Part shown: in pieces, positions 47,147 through 59,884 of the stretch
How the letters are laid out: each line of letters begins with the position of its first letter
Numbering within the stretch: the first letter of the stretch is position 1
From: Portunus trituberculatus
Taxonomy: Eukaryota; Arthropoda; Malacostraca; Decapoda; Portunidae
DNA: 64,000 bases
Assembly: GCF_017591435.1 (NCBI RefSeq)
Contig: NC_059300.1
Span: forward strand, 15,899,841-15,963,840
Reading direction: 5' to 3'
Position numbers and translations under genes: made by a program
The notes under the pieces: model-generated
What the model was told of the DNA's origin: nothing
Databases searched by the model: none
The model's input: the letters and a program-made list of their open reading frames with translations, nothing else

Positions 47147-49945
47147 ATGATGTATACAAACATAGATGGGATTTTATCTAGTAAATTAGAATTAAGAGAT
47201 TACATAAAGAAAGAAGAACCAGATATTGTATGCCTGGTGGAAACAAAGTTAAATGAGGCAATAAAAATAGACATAGATAAAAGGTATAATATATGGAGGA
47301 GAGACAGAGTGGGTAAAGGAGGAGGAGGAGTCATGATGATGTTAAGGAAGGAGATAGTGGTAAATCAAGTGGAGTTTGGGAAGGAAAATCAGAAATACTG
47401 TATGTTAAGATGCATATTAATAAAAAGGAGTTAACAATCATTGGAACATATGTGCCACCAAAACAAACTCATGGACTAACCAAGAATATAGAGACATGAT
47501 AGATGACACAATAAGGAGTCTTACAAGAATCATTAAAGAAAGGAGAAAAGTGATATTGGTAGGAGATTTCAACTGTAAGGAGGTAGACTGGGAAAATTAT
47601 GAAAGTGGTATGGGGAAGATGCCTGGGAGATAGATTCCTGAACCTAATGATAGATAATTTGATGGTCCAAAGAGTAAAGGAAAACACAAGATTCAGAGGA
47701 AACGATGAGCCGGCAAGATTAGACCTAGTTTTTACAAGGGATATACAATTAACGATGATATAAGATACAAGTGCCCATTGGGAAAGAGTGACCATGTAAT
47801 ATTAGAAATGGATATAGAAGAAGGAAAGGAAGATAGAGATGAATCATACAAAGGAGACCGATTAAATTACAGAAAGGCTGATATTGAGAATCTCAAGAAC
47901 TATTTTAAAACGTAAACTGGGAGGAGATGGAAAACTCATTAACGGTTCAAGAGAAATATAACTTATTTTTGGAAATATACAAAACTGGGGTCAGGAATAT
48001 GTCCGAAATATAGACCTAAAGAAGAAGGAAAGAAAGATTGGTTTAATGCAAGATGTGCTAGGGCAAAGGAGAAACGAGATGGAGCATGGAAAAGGTGGAG
48101 AAGAAACAGAAATCCAGAAAATAAGGAAAACTTCAAAACAGCAAGAAATGAATATGCTAAGGTGAGAAAGGAAGAAGAAAGAACTATGAAAAGGACATTG
48201 TCGAAAAATGTAAGGAACAACCAAAATTGTTCTACAGATTCATAAATGGAAAAATAAGACAAAAAGAAACAATAGAAAGGTTAAAAGGAGAGAATGGAAT
48301 GGTGGAAGACCCAAAAGTATGGCAGAACTGTTAAATAGTAAATTTCATGAGGTCTTTACTAAGGAATCCAAATTTGAAAGACCACAGGGTAATAGAGACT
48401 GTCTATATGAAAGAGATTAAAGTAACCAAGCTTGAAATAAAAAAGTTGATGACGGAACTAGATGAGGAAAAGGCAATGGGACCGGATGAAGTCTCAGGCA
48501 GAATACTGAAAGAATGTAGGGAAGAACTAGCAAGTCCTATATACAACATCATAAAATGCTCAATAGAAAATGGAACAGTGCCAGTGGAATGGAAAAGAGC
48601 TGAGGTGGTTCCCATATATAAGAGCGGAAGGAAGGAAGAACCTTTAAATTACAGACCGGTATCACTAACTAGTGTAATATGCAAGATGTGTGAAAAAGTA
48701 ATAAAGAAGCAATGGATTGAGTTTCTTGAAGACAACAAAATATTATCAAATAGCCAATTTGGTTTTAGAAAAGGTCGGTCATGTGTAACAAATTTATTGA
48801 GTTTCTACTCTAGAATAGTTGATAAAGTACAAGAGAGAGAGGATGGATTGACTGTATTTATTTAGATTTAAAAAAGGCTTTTGATAAAGTGCCACATGAA
48901 AGATTACTATGGAAGTTAGAGGAGAAGGGTGGCTTAAAAGGAAGCACATTGAGATGGATGAAAAATTACTTGAGGGGGAGAGAAATAAGGACGATAGTTA
49001 AAGATATGAAGTCCAAGTGGAGAACAGTAGACAGCGGAGTGCCACAGGGGTCAGTATTGGCACCAATACTTTTTCTCGTATATATAAATGACATGCCAGA
49101 GGAGTGAACAGCTACATAAATCTGTTTGCAGACGATGCGAAACTGTGCAGAGTCATTAAACAAAAAGAGGATTGTGAAATACTACAGGAAAACTTAAACA
49201 AGATCTGGAAATGGAGTAAAAAATGGGAGATGGAATTCAATGTGGACAAAAGCCATGCCATGGAAATGGGAAAAAGTGAAAGACGGCCAGTGGGAATCTA
49301 TAAGATGGGAGATGGAGTAGAACTAGAAAAAGTTAAAAAGGAAAAGGACTTGGGAGTGACAATGGAAGAAAACAATCAACTGGTAAGCCATATTGATAGA
49401 ATTTTCAGAGAGACATATAATTTGCTAAGAAATATTGGATTAGCATTTTACAATATGGACAAAGAAATGATGAAGAAATTGATAAGTACTAAAATAAGAC
49501 CTAGATTGGAATATACAGGAGTAGTGTGGACCCCCCATAAAAAGAAACACATAAGGGAAATTGGAGAGACTACAAAAAATGGCTACAAGAATGGTTCCAG
49601 AATTTAAAGGGATGACATATGAGGAGAGACTAAAAGCTATGGATCTACCAACCCTGGAACAGAGAAGAGGGGGATCTGATACAAGTTTATAAGTTGATTA
49701 ACTGAATGGAACAAATGGATAATGAGAAACTAATCCTGAGAGAAGAATATGACATTAAAAGCACAAGATCGCATAGTAAGAAACTGAGGAAGGGAAGATG
49801 TCTGAGAGATGTTAAAAAATTTAGTTTCCTGCAAGGATGTGTTGAGACTTAGAACAGTTTGAGTGAGGAAGTGGTGTCAGCAAAGAGTGTACATAGTTTT
49901 AAAGAAAAATTGGATAAGTGTAGATATGGAGACGAGGCCACATAA
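47147..49945 (+). pseudogene. A10 ORF2: endonuclease/reverse transcriptase, few frameshifts
   Basis: ATGATG start at 47147. The endonuclease N-terminus is open to 47434 (DIVCLVETKLNEAIKIDIDK, RRDRVGKGGGGVMMM) and continues in another frame (VGDFNCKEVDWENY). RT 48347-48865 has AMGPDEVSGRILKECREE, SGRKEEPLNYRPVSLTSVIC and SQFGFRKGRSCVTNLLSFYS. 48889-49107 has DSGVPQGSVLAPILFLVYIN. After a one-base deletion at 49105 the catalytic FADDAKL is intact (49104-49607). The C-terminal domain has RPRLEYTGVVWTPHKKKH. It ends at a TAA one codon before the usual ...RA*. Confidence 0.87.
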
Positions 49946-50005
49946 GCATAAAGCCCAGGCCCTGTAAAACTACAACTAGGCAAATACAACTAAGTAAATA
50001 CACAG

Positions 50006-50089
50006 ATACACATAAATACACACACAATGCTGTCTGCTGTCTCGTGACATAAAAGTTGCCTGTATGAATGTAGGAAAAAAACCCCCGTC
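50006..50089 (+). other. Junction region after A10
   Basis: Short CA-rich remnant of the LINE tail, then unassigned sequence. Confidence 0.4.
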
Positions 50090-50768
<679 letters not shown>

Positions 50769-51197
50769 TACTAATGATAATAGGAATAATGATGATAATG
50801 ATAATGATAAAAGAAGGTTATGATAATATTTGAATGCAAAGGGAATGAGTGGGGAGTGTGCACAAGTCAGTATCCACCTAGGTAAAAAAAGAAAAAATCG
50901 AGGACAGTACTGTATATTATGTTCATATTATTGCTTATGGCCGAAGCCAGTACAGTAATAGCATTAGAGTTCATGTACAATTCACTAGTAGCATGGCGTT
51001 GTATAGCAGATCACATGATGTCTTTCATTTTTTTTTGTAATTGGAAAAGAAAACATAGAGTCCTACATTAAATCTGAGATACCTTTAGGGAAGAGTGGTT
51101 TACACTTGCCAATCAGTGCCAGAGTCTTTCCTGTCCCAGATAGCAAGGTTTTGCCATCCTTGTTAATTAGGCAATTAATGATGGACTAACCCCTTAG
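50769..51197 (+). other. Intron end before MIPOL1 terminal exon
   Basis: Unassigned. A GACTAAC branch-point-like motif (51184-51190) precedes two candidate acceptors, CCCTTAG (51197) and ATTAGCAG (51207). Confidence 0.5.
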
Positions 51198-51815
51198 GTA
51201 TTAGCAGTGTATCAAATGACTACGTGGAGGGGGTCTGCTCACAGCTGCGAGAGAGTGAAGCCTCCAGATGGCAGCTTCATGACCAGTGTGCACGTCTTGA
51301 GCGGCTTGTCGGTGTCCTGCGGAAAAAGGTAAATGGACTGAATGTGGTGGAGTCAAGCTTGGTGCAAGAGGGAACCAAGCTGACACTGGTGGATCTCTCC
51401 CTCCATGCACCACCTGCTGAAGGGATCTCCAGTTCAAGTCACCTTAACACCCAACCCTCCACATCCTCTGAGGGGGAAGCCAAAGACAGCCTCTCTTCAC
51501 TGGAGTCTGTAGAAACTGCTTCTGCTTCATCGTGGAAGAGAGGGGAAGTTCCTAGCACTACTTCAGGTCATTCCTCAACAAAAATGCATTCCAATTATGT
51601 GCTGCTTCATTCCTCTGGCTCCAACCCTTCTCATGGCAGTCATGCAAACTTCATATACTCACCAATGGCACAGGCCAACCCTAACCAGTCCCCAGCTGCC
51701 AATTCAACATGCTCTAGTACACCTCCCTCATTGGGTCCTACTACTACTCCCTCTTCTGTCTCTCCTAACCATAATCATCAACTGAATCATCACCATTATC
51801 ACCAGCAGCAGCATC

Positions 51816-51870
<55 letters not shown>

Positions 51871-51979
51871 GGAACAGCACCAGCACCAGCACCATCATTA
51901 CCAACAAGTAGCAAGCCTTAAGAATGACCCAAAACACCTCTCAGGTGTGACTATTGTGGGACCCATAACAGAACTTTGA
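51198..51979 (+). CDS. MIPOL1: MIPOL1 terminal exon: conserved coiled-coil end plus Ser/His/Gln-rich tail
   Basis: Open from acceptor CCCTTAG (phase 1, fits the exon ending at 29654) or ATTAGCAG ten bases later, to TGA at 51977-51979. It begins SSVSNDYVEGVCSQLRESEA, then WQLHDQCARLERLVGVLRKK. The KLERLVDVLRKK-like block is the conserved C-terminal signature of MIPOL1 as I recall it. In vertebrates the protein ends about ten residues later. Here the frame stays open for 217 more codons: Ser/Thr/Pro-rich, then His-rich, then polyglutamine (CAA repeats 51814-51871), ending VTIVGPITEL*. A strong donor AAAAAG|GTAAAT at 51329 sits right after LRKK, so this tail may be an alternative read-through end. 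Confidence 0.72.
51814..51871 (+). repeat. (CAA)n encoding polyglutamine
   Basis: About 19 near-pure CAA codons in the frame of the MIPOL1 terminal exon, flanked by CAG/CAC-coded Gln/His. Confidence 0.9.
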
Positions 51980-52127
51980 TTAATGGTGCTATAATATGAT
52001 GTAAAGAGATTTTTTTCTTTATGATTTTAGGATATCACATAATTATTACTATCATTATTTTTCATTTTGATTTTTTCATTGGTTTTATTTTTGTTTTTCA
52101 TATAATTTTACTACTACTACTACTACA

Positions 52128-52206
<79 letters not shown>
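51980..52206 (+). other. Probable 3' UTR start, then (ACT)n at 52112-52206
   Basis: Follows the MIPOL1 stop. T-rich stretch, then about 30 ACT/CTA units. No clear AATAAA near the stop. Confidence 0.5.
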
Positions 52207-52741
52207 AAAAACATCACAGTTAAGGATAAACTGATAGGGGTAACTATCATCAATAATTAATTGATAACTGGAGATAAATTTATTGCCTGATAACTGATGA
52301 ATTGATAAATACAAAATTTTGATACTATTGATATTTCAAATAGAAAAACTGATAAATCCAAATCTTTATTTTTATCACTATACTAGAAAATTTAGAAAAA
52401 GACTAAGTTTTTCTCCTGTCTCTTTACTAATGAAAAGTACTGTTATAAGTAAAATAACTACATTTGATTTTGAAAGTTTGAAAATTTAACATGCTCTTGT
52501 TCTAGGAAAAAAGAATATTGATTATCACTTGTTTTGGATCAAAAATATTTGACAATGTTGGGAAGACAATTTCTGGATAACACTGGAAAAAACATTGTTA
52601 GATAACCAATAATCTGATCTCGTTATTGGGATAATTTATTGTAATGAGGTCCACCTATGACTATTACTGCTGCTGCTGGTGCTGCTGCTGCTATTGTTAC
52701 TGCTACTGCTACTGCTACTGCTACTAAGGGTGATAATGATT
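52207..52741 (+). repeat. AT-rich block Y, copy 1, ending in CTG/CTA triplets
   Basis: About 0.5 kb that recurs at 52859-53310 at an estimated 75-80% identity by eye (shared ATAAATCCAAATCTTTATTT, TTGTTTTGGATCAAAA, GATAATTTATTGT blocks). Ends CCACCTATGACTATTACTGC and (CTG/CTA)n. Confidence 0.75.
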
Positions 52742-52858
52742 TTTTTTTTTTCTTTTTTTTATGTTATGGCCTATTGCAGCTGTAGGCATACTTAAAGAAT
52801 ATATGTGGGAAATGCTGTTCAGGTTATGCCCACTAGTGGTGCAGACAATTTTTTTTAT
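52742..52858 (-). mobile_element. SINE-like repeat, second copy, between Y copies
   Basis: Reverse complement of 34318-34425 (ATGGCCTATTGCAGCTGTAG, GCCCACTAGTGGTGCAGACA), preceded by a T-run that is its poly(A). Confidence 0.65.
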
Positions 52859-53308
52859 CATGGTAAACTGATAAGGCTGACTATCAGTGATAATTGATAT
52901 TTGATAACTGGTCATAAATTTATTGGTCGATAACTGGTAACTGATAAATAGAAAATTTCAATACTATCAGTAATGGCATTGATATTTCAAATAAAAAAAA
53001 AAAGATAAATCCAAATCTTTATTTCTATCTTTATATTAGAAAATTTAGAAAAAGAAATTCAATGTTTCTCTAGTGTCTTTATTGATGAAAAGTATTGTTA
53101 TAAATTAAATAATTACAATTGATTTTAAAAGCTAAAAAATTCAGCATATTCTTGTTTTGGAAAACAAAAATTATTGATTATGTGTTGTTTTGGATCAAAA
53201 GTATTGGCAATAAGACTGATAATTTGATAATGCTGGAAAAACAATAATTGGATAACATACAATCTTATATCATTATGGTGATAATTTATTGTGATAATGC
53301 CCACCTAT

Positions 53309-53310
<2 letters not shown>
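52859..53310 (+). repeat. AT-rich block Y, copy 2
   Basis: Second copy of block Y, ending CCCACCTATTACTAC in a long (CTA)n. Confidence 0.75.
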
Positions 53311-53384
<74 letters not shown>

Positions 53385-53429
53385 GTTAATGCTGCTACTG
53401 CTACTGCTACTGCAGTTGCAGCTACTATG

Positions 53430-53460
<31 letters not shown>

Positions 53461-53562
53461 AACTACAACTACAACTACAACTACAACTACAACTACTACT
53501 ACTACTACTACTACTACTTTTTCTAGTTACAATTATAACTATTAGCATTATTGCCATTGTTA

Positions 53563-53627
<65 letters not shown>
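53310..53627 (+). repeat. Triplet arrays (CTA)n/(CTG)n/(ACA)n with linker
   Basis: (CTA)n 53310-53382, CTG/CAG mix 53385-53426, (CTA)n(ACAACT)n 53427-53518, a 45-bp linker (TTACAATTATAACTATTAGC...) and (CTA)n 53564-53627. Poly-Leu/poly-Ser frames here are not genes. Confidence 0.92.
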
Positions 53628-53628
<1 letters not shown>

Positions 53629-55914
53629 AGTAAAAGTCTATTAATCCAATGAGCAGGGGGACCAGGAGTGTGTCGAATTATCTGTTTTGTCAGATTATCA
53701 AGATGTATTCCTGAAAACACCACCACATCAGTACCTCCATATAACTTAGGACAATTTTATGTTTCATATATCCAATGATTTTTCTTATGTTGCTTAAGTT
53801 TCTCTGGTGAGACATGAGTGACTTGAGTGATGTTCTGGAGTACTGGAGGGTCTGTGTGCAAGGTGGGTGTGTGTGTGTTATGTCCTGTGTTAAGTCCCAT
53901 AACACATAAACAGAGAGTGAAAATGATGAGGCATAGTACAAATTTTTCCACTAGTACCTTTCCACTATTGTGTGCGTGCCAGAGAGAACTTGGCAGTGTG
54001 TTTTCCACCATAAGTGAGGTACATTGTGGTCCACTAACGGTTTTGATAGTACATACACGTGAATGTCAGCGTTAGTCACTACGCCACCTATTTTCATACA
54101 AAACTAACATAACTTGTCAATGAATCCATCGTTATTATGCCTGGCTGTCAAATGGTTGAGGATAAACATGTCCAGTCTCAACAAAATAGAAATAGTGTGG
54201 GTTAAATGCATAAGCCCTCTATATAAAGCCTTCAGGGTAGCGTGCCAAGCAGGGTAGGACATTACTAGGCTATAGTAAAACTAAATTGTACTAGCCCACA
54301 GGGTGAGGCTGATAATCCATGCCATGTTGCCATATCTTTCATTAACTCAAGGAAAACAGAATAACATTTTTTTATTCAATTTAATTCATGATTTTGTAAA
54401 AAAAAAAAAAAAAAAAATTGTGGTGTAGAAATGAGATGTGAAGATCTCTGCAGGTGATTATGTCATAAGTAAATAAATACAGTAAAGGCGCTGGTTGTAA
54501 AAGTGAAAATGAGACTGGTAATTTACATAATATTTACTGTTATGTCCTCTCAAGATACCCAGTCTAACATAGTGAGTGGTGAGAAGAAACATAAGATGAG
54601 GCAGTATTTTATTTGTTATTTCCCCAAGCTCCCCTTATTTATTGAACATCATTGGATGCAGAGACATTTTTGGCTGTACAACACACAGTATGATGGGGAA
54701 ACGTCAGTGTGTACATCTGTTGTGGTGACCAGAAAGTGAATCGATTTGCATGTGCGGGCCTGCCTGGTGACATGACTTCCCCCTTCCCCAGGGAAAAAAT
54801 ACAAAGCTGGTTTGCAATTTTTTCTTTTTTTTTTCTTTTCCTACTTTTGCTTTTACTCCTAGACAGACAAGAGGAATTACTAGCTACTTAATGAGAACGA
54901 TTTTGATAGCTTGTGAATAAAAATAAAGAACTTAAGACACCTAGCGCAATAACCTGACATAACCTATTGTGAAAACCCATCTGTAGGCGCACTGTGCCAT
55001 CCTAGCCTTCCTTCGCTTACAGTACTCTATACTGAGAAACTGCAACGATAGAGGGCCGCACAATATCCATCATCATAGCAGATACAATTTTACACTACTG
55101 GTAAAACTTTCATGGTTGTATTCCAGTCTAGAGGTTTCGTAGGTGATATTGTCTGCTTAAGGTATTGCAGACTACCTCCCCTACTCTACATTATTTCCTT
55201 CACTAACTGATTGTTATGACTCTTCAATTTATGCCTGCCTCTCAACCCAAATGATCTTTGGGTATTTGTGGGAAATTTGGGTTTCTGGGTGAAGGAGCAT
55301 TGAATCAAGTAACATGCATTGCATAATTTTTGTATAAAATTAGGTCAAGTGTAAGTTAGGTTACAGGTCACTATATGCTAATGAAACTGAAAATTGATCA
55401 TAGCTTCTTACATAGACAACATTACACATGCACTCACACATCTTAATGCAGGCACTGCATTAAGATGTGCATTTCGTAATAGAGCTAAAGCCCTTGCACT
55501 ACAAATAAATTTAACATAGCTCCTAACAAATCATCATGCACTCTTCCTGTGATGATCACCAACACCGATGTATATCCCACCACTCACAATAAACAACAAT
55601 GCAATTCCTCACATACACACACCTAAAGTCCTCTGGGCGTAACATACTATACTTCATCTTATTCAAACAACACATTTGTTTATAGAAATTCATTACTGTA
55701 CTGTCTGTTGTTATGGACTTAGGAAGTTAGGGGAATGTCCATAACAGCTTCCACTTCCACCCCTCACTTAGTGCTGGGGTTTATCTGGTGCCTGGTATGA
55801 ATTTGCACAGATACCTAATTTTGGCCATAAATGAATTTTTTTCACCCCACCTTCAAAAAATTGAAATATTGGAAAAGTTGGATTATTGGTGTTTGGATTA
55901 ATGGATTTTTACTG
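53628..55914. mobile_element. TIR element (Tigger/pogo type) inserted in the triplet array
   Basis: Ends CAGTAAAAGTCTATTAATCC (53628-53647) and, reverse strand, CAGTAAAAATCCATTAATCC (55914-55895). TA precedes the left end; on the right TA is one base away. 2.29 kb. No transposase recognised in any frame. Triplet arrays lie on both sides. Confidence 0.75.
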
Positions 55915-55953
55915 GTACTAGTACTGCTACTGCTACTGGTAATTCTACTGCTA

Positions 55954-56027
<74 letters not shown>

Positions 56028-56040
56028 GCTGCTGCTGCTG

Positions 56041-56100
<60 letters not shown>

Positions 56101-56140
56101 TAATTACAGTTGTAACTATTTTCACTATTGCCACTGATAA

Positions 56141-56233
<93 letters not shown>

Positions 56234-56235
56234 GC
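55915..56235 (+). repeat. Triplet arrays (CTG)n/(CTA)n, continuation
   Basis: CTG-rich 55920-56040, (CTA)n 56041-56099, linker (TTACAGTTGTAACTATTTTC...) and (CTA)n 56142-56234. The linker matches that at 53520-53563, so the array-linker-array unit occurs twice. Confidence 0.9.
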
Positions 56236-56563
56236 TTTTGTTTTAATTTGTATTGACATTTAGTTATTGATATAATGACAGTATGGTTTTCCACTTGAAG
56301 TTATGATATCATCCTCCCTTGATAGTTTATTTATGCTGCTGTCAGTCTAATGTGTCTCCGTCCTCTTATGGTGCAGTAGAACCTTGATCATGTAGCAGCA
56401 GCTGGGGAAGAATGCATGGCCATGAGAGACTTAAAAGAAGAGCATTCTCTACTACTGAAAAAAGGCAAAAAAAAAAAAATTTTTTTTATCAAAAGTAGAT
56501 ATAGGTTAATGAAAAGTATTTACTTAAAGTTCAATCCATGTTATTGTTATTAGATTCTAATTA

Positions 56564-57056
56564 CAGTAAGCCCCCGAATTTAGCGAAATCCAACTTAGCG
56601 ACTGTCTGGAAAAAGGCCAAGCCCTCAAGTTTAGCGATTTTCTCTCATATTTAGCGAATGTACCGCACTACACTGTCCCGCCTCCCGCTCGCTCTGAGCC
56701 AATCGCGTGTCTGTTTGGCCGTGATGTCAGCCCCATAGTGCTTCCGGCATTCCCGCTCGACACTTGAGCTATTGTGTGTGTTAATCCAGCGTGTGAACTC
56801 ATTTTTTGTGCTCCCATCCTCGCTGTTTAGCGAGTTCTGCTATCACCATGGCCTCCACTAATGGTTCAGGGAGTGCTGATTCTCGTGAAGGTGGCGATGT
56901 TGCAGCTGTAAATGGGGACTCGAAATGGGAACTTTGGGCAGACGAAAGACTGATTGGTATTTTTCTCTATTTAAAGTAGTATTCAAATTTGGCGAAATTC
57001 CAATTTAGCAATGGTTTCGGCAGACTAATAGGATTGCTAAATGTGGGGGCTTACTG
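56564..57056 (+). mobile_element. Non-autonomous Tigger-like MITE with relic start of ORF
   Basis: 493 bp, ends CAGTAAGCCCCCGAATTTAG and its near-inverse ATGTGGGGGCTTACTG, with TA on both sides. Interior at 56848: CACCATGG context ATG opening MASTNGSGSADSREGGDVAA, then truncated; probably the first codons of the parent transposase after internal deletion. Confidence 0.82.
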
Positions 57057-59884
57057 TACTTCTTTATTGAAATTCATTCTTCACTTTTAAGCTTTCACTG
57101 GTAGTTTTTGGTTATACTTATTCCACAGTTGTAAATTGTAAGGATGTCATAAGCTTAGAGATGAACATACTATGTATGCTTTACCCCAGAAAATAGTAGG
57201 TACTTGTCGTATGTCCCTGAGTGTGGCAGACATCTAAGGTTTCACCACATATTTACGGGTAGCTGTTGTTCTACTCTACTTACATTTGTGATAAACTTGC
57301 CTTGTAATTCTTCTGTGTCTGCTAGTGTGGTGCTTTGTGTCCTTCATGTCAAGAAATAAATTTCTTTCCCCACCTAACCAAATGTCAGCAATTTTGTGGT
57401 GTGGCTGAGTGTACATACCAAACTCACCTGGATGTCAAAATAGCACTGGGTAAGATTTATATTTGATACTTGAATTTTCTCTTCCTTTTCAAATAGTTGA
57501 TTTTCATTACTGGTGAACTAGCTTTGTAGATTGTATCTTTCCATAGTGATTGTATGTTTATTCTGACCAAAGAGATCTAGATAGTCTACTTGTTTGAAGT
57601 TAGAATAAGTGGCTACATTAGAATCTACCAACCTAAAGCCAAAAAAAAAATTTATCTGCCTCATTTTTCAAAGGAAGGTATTATCAAGTCCTCCACTCCT
57701 TAGTTTTATATATTATTTTTTTTATTAAAGTATGGCTATTTTTTAGTCTTACCATACACTAAGTTGTGGAGTAAAGTGTCAATTTTATAAATCAGTTGTT
57801 CTTTAGCCATGTAGAATTACTCAGTAGCAGGAATGGGAACTTCAATTTTTTCTAGGCTTCCTTTTTTTTTATGTTTTCTAAGTGTTTTCTGTACTTTACC
57901 TATTTCTTGATTATTTTTCTGTGTCTACCTTCCTGATCTTTGTTTACTTTTTCTACATTAATCATTTACATATTTATTTTTTTTTTACTTGTTGCCATCA
58001 TCAAAAGTTATGATTTTTTAGCATATTTGGGGAAATGTTTGTGTGGTAATTATGCATCATGCTTATTGTTATGAAAGGCTTATTAGGATGTACAATACAG
58101 CATGTTATAAAACATTATTCTTGGAATTGCTAAATTATCATCATGAAGATGAGTCTCAATAGATGTTATGATCAGTATGGAATTTGTATATGATATCTGG
58201 GACTATCATGCCTCTTGAGCTGAGTCCACATGAAGAGCAGTTGGCTTAAGACTGAGACTTTTTTTTTTTGCATGTAAGGCATTACTATTTATATCTCAGA
58301 GAATAACTTGTGAAATCTGTTGTGTTGTTAACAGGACACCTCATAGAAATAAGAAAAGGAAACTCCCTTTAGGTATTAGGCTTGTGTTAATAGAAATGAT
58401 AGATAGATAAGTCTACTAACTTTTTTTTTTAATAAAGTTAGACTTATAAAGGAAAAGAAAAGTTCATATAAGCTAATGTTGTAAAACAATACAAAATATT
58501 TAGTGCCATTAATGCATGTTGCCCTCAGATGAATGTGTGGTGTTTGCCAAATATTATGCCACTGTTGAGATTTATTGTGTCCTATTTTAATGTTTTAATT
58601 ATGAACAAGCTTTCTTTAGAGTGTGACAAATAATACATTGTAGATTTTGATATACTAAAAGGATGGGAGAATGGGAACCTTTTGTTTGTGTGTGTCTTTA
58701 ATTGAAAAAAATGTTCATGTAGAATTAGAATTATTGTATTTCCATATTTGTTGAGCACTTGTCCTGTGCTTTATGCAGCTTTATAGCCATCTAGTTATTA
58801 AGTTATGATCTATCCACATGTCAGGCCAATATCCCGCACAAAGGAATAAGCCCCTAAAATTTCTAGCAGTACACACTCACATTCACATCTGCTAACATTG
58901 CCTCACATGTTGTTCTCTAAGGCAGTGGATTCAGTTGTGCAGGATATATAGGTCTTCTTTATAAAGACCAGATAATGGGAATGGTTTACTCCTTGCTCTA
59001 CTGTATAGACCTGTTTACTTCCTCATTTTACTTTTTAACAATAGTGTATTGGACCAGATGTTGATGAACCTGCTGTATAAACCTGAGACTTCTGTCTTAT
59101 TTCTGTATTCAAAACCACTTATGATTCATCTTCTCTGTCATGCACAACTACTCTTTGTTGTTCCACAATCATCCCTTTAATTTTTCTTCTTTTCTGATTT
59201 TAATGTATTCCATATCATGGATACCAGATACAACATACAACATTAATTTTCAACTCTAATGTTCAGATCACCAGCAATATCTGATCTACAATTACTTTAA
59301 AGACCAACTACTCAACTATTCCCACTGTTTGGCAATGACCAACTTTTGTGGCAAGGCTGAAAAAAAAGAAAAAGTGAAAAGTGGGCCACTACACTTGGTG
59401 CCATATACCCTTGGCTTTTATTGGTTTTGAAGAAAATAATATTGATACTATATGAAAAATTTTTGTATGCTCTACTAAATATGTCATTGTTATTTATTTA
59501 TTTGGTATATTTTATTATTTAAATTTTTTTTTTTTTTTTTTTTTTTATAAAGTACTAGGTTGCAGATGAGCTACTTTTACACCTTTAATCACAATGTGCC
59601 TGTTAAAAGCTTCTGCTGACCTGCTCACTAAAGTCTTCTTTGTGTAGAAAATCACTGCACATTTGTTATATTTGTGGTAGTACAATTCTCTATTGTAATA
59701 TTTCTAAATATGTCTCATCCCAATACAGCATGAAAAATTAACGTGCTGTTTATACAGAATCATTATTATCTTGTATGAACAGCACTACATATCATATCAG
59801 AATTACATGATTCCCCTTTAGAGAACAATTTATATAATGGTATTTGATGGACATGAATCTCTGCAATAATATTATATGTAAGCA
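57057..59884. other. AT-rich, no feature recognised
   Basis: 2.8 kb without a credible ORF, tRNA or transposon. Several T-runs (59521-59546). Confidence 0.5.

Larger units (their letters stand above)
45906..50005 (+). mobile_element. LINE family A, copy A10, full length
   Basis: About 4.1 kb: 5' UTR 45906-46044 (starts GGCGAGACGCGGTGAGGAAG), ORF1 46045-47117, ORF2 47147-49945, 3' UTR and tail (CAACTAGGCAAATACAACTA) ending near 50005. Best reference copy for the family. The spacing of 29 bp between ORF1 stop and ORF2 ATG is the same as in A9. Frameshifts make it inactive. Confidence 0.9.

Noticed and set aside
53310..56235. Poly-Leu, poly-Ser, poly-Ala and poly-Val frames in triplet arrays
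   Set aside because: Pure products of CTA/CTG repeats on either strand, with no conserved flanks.
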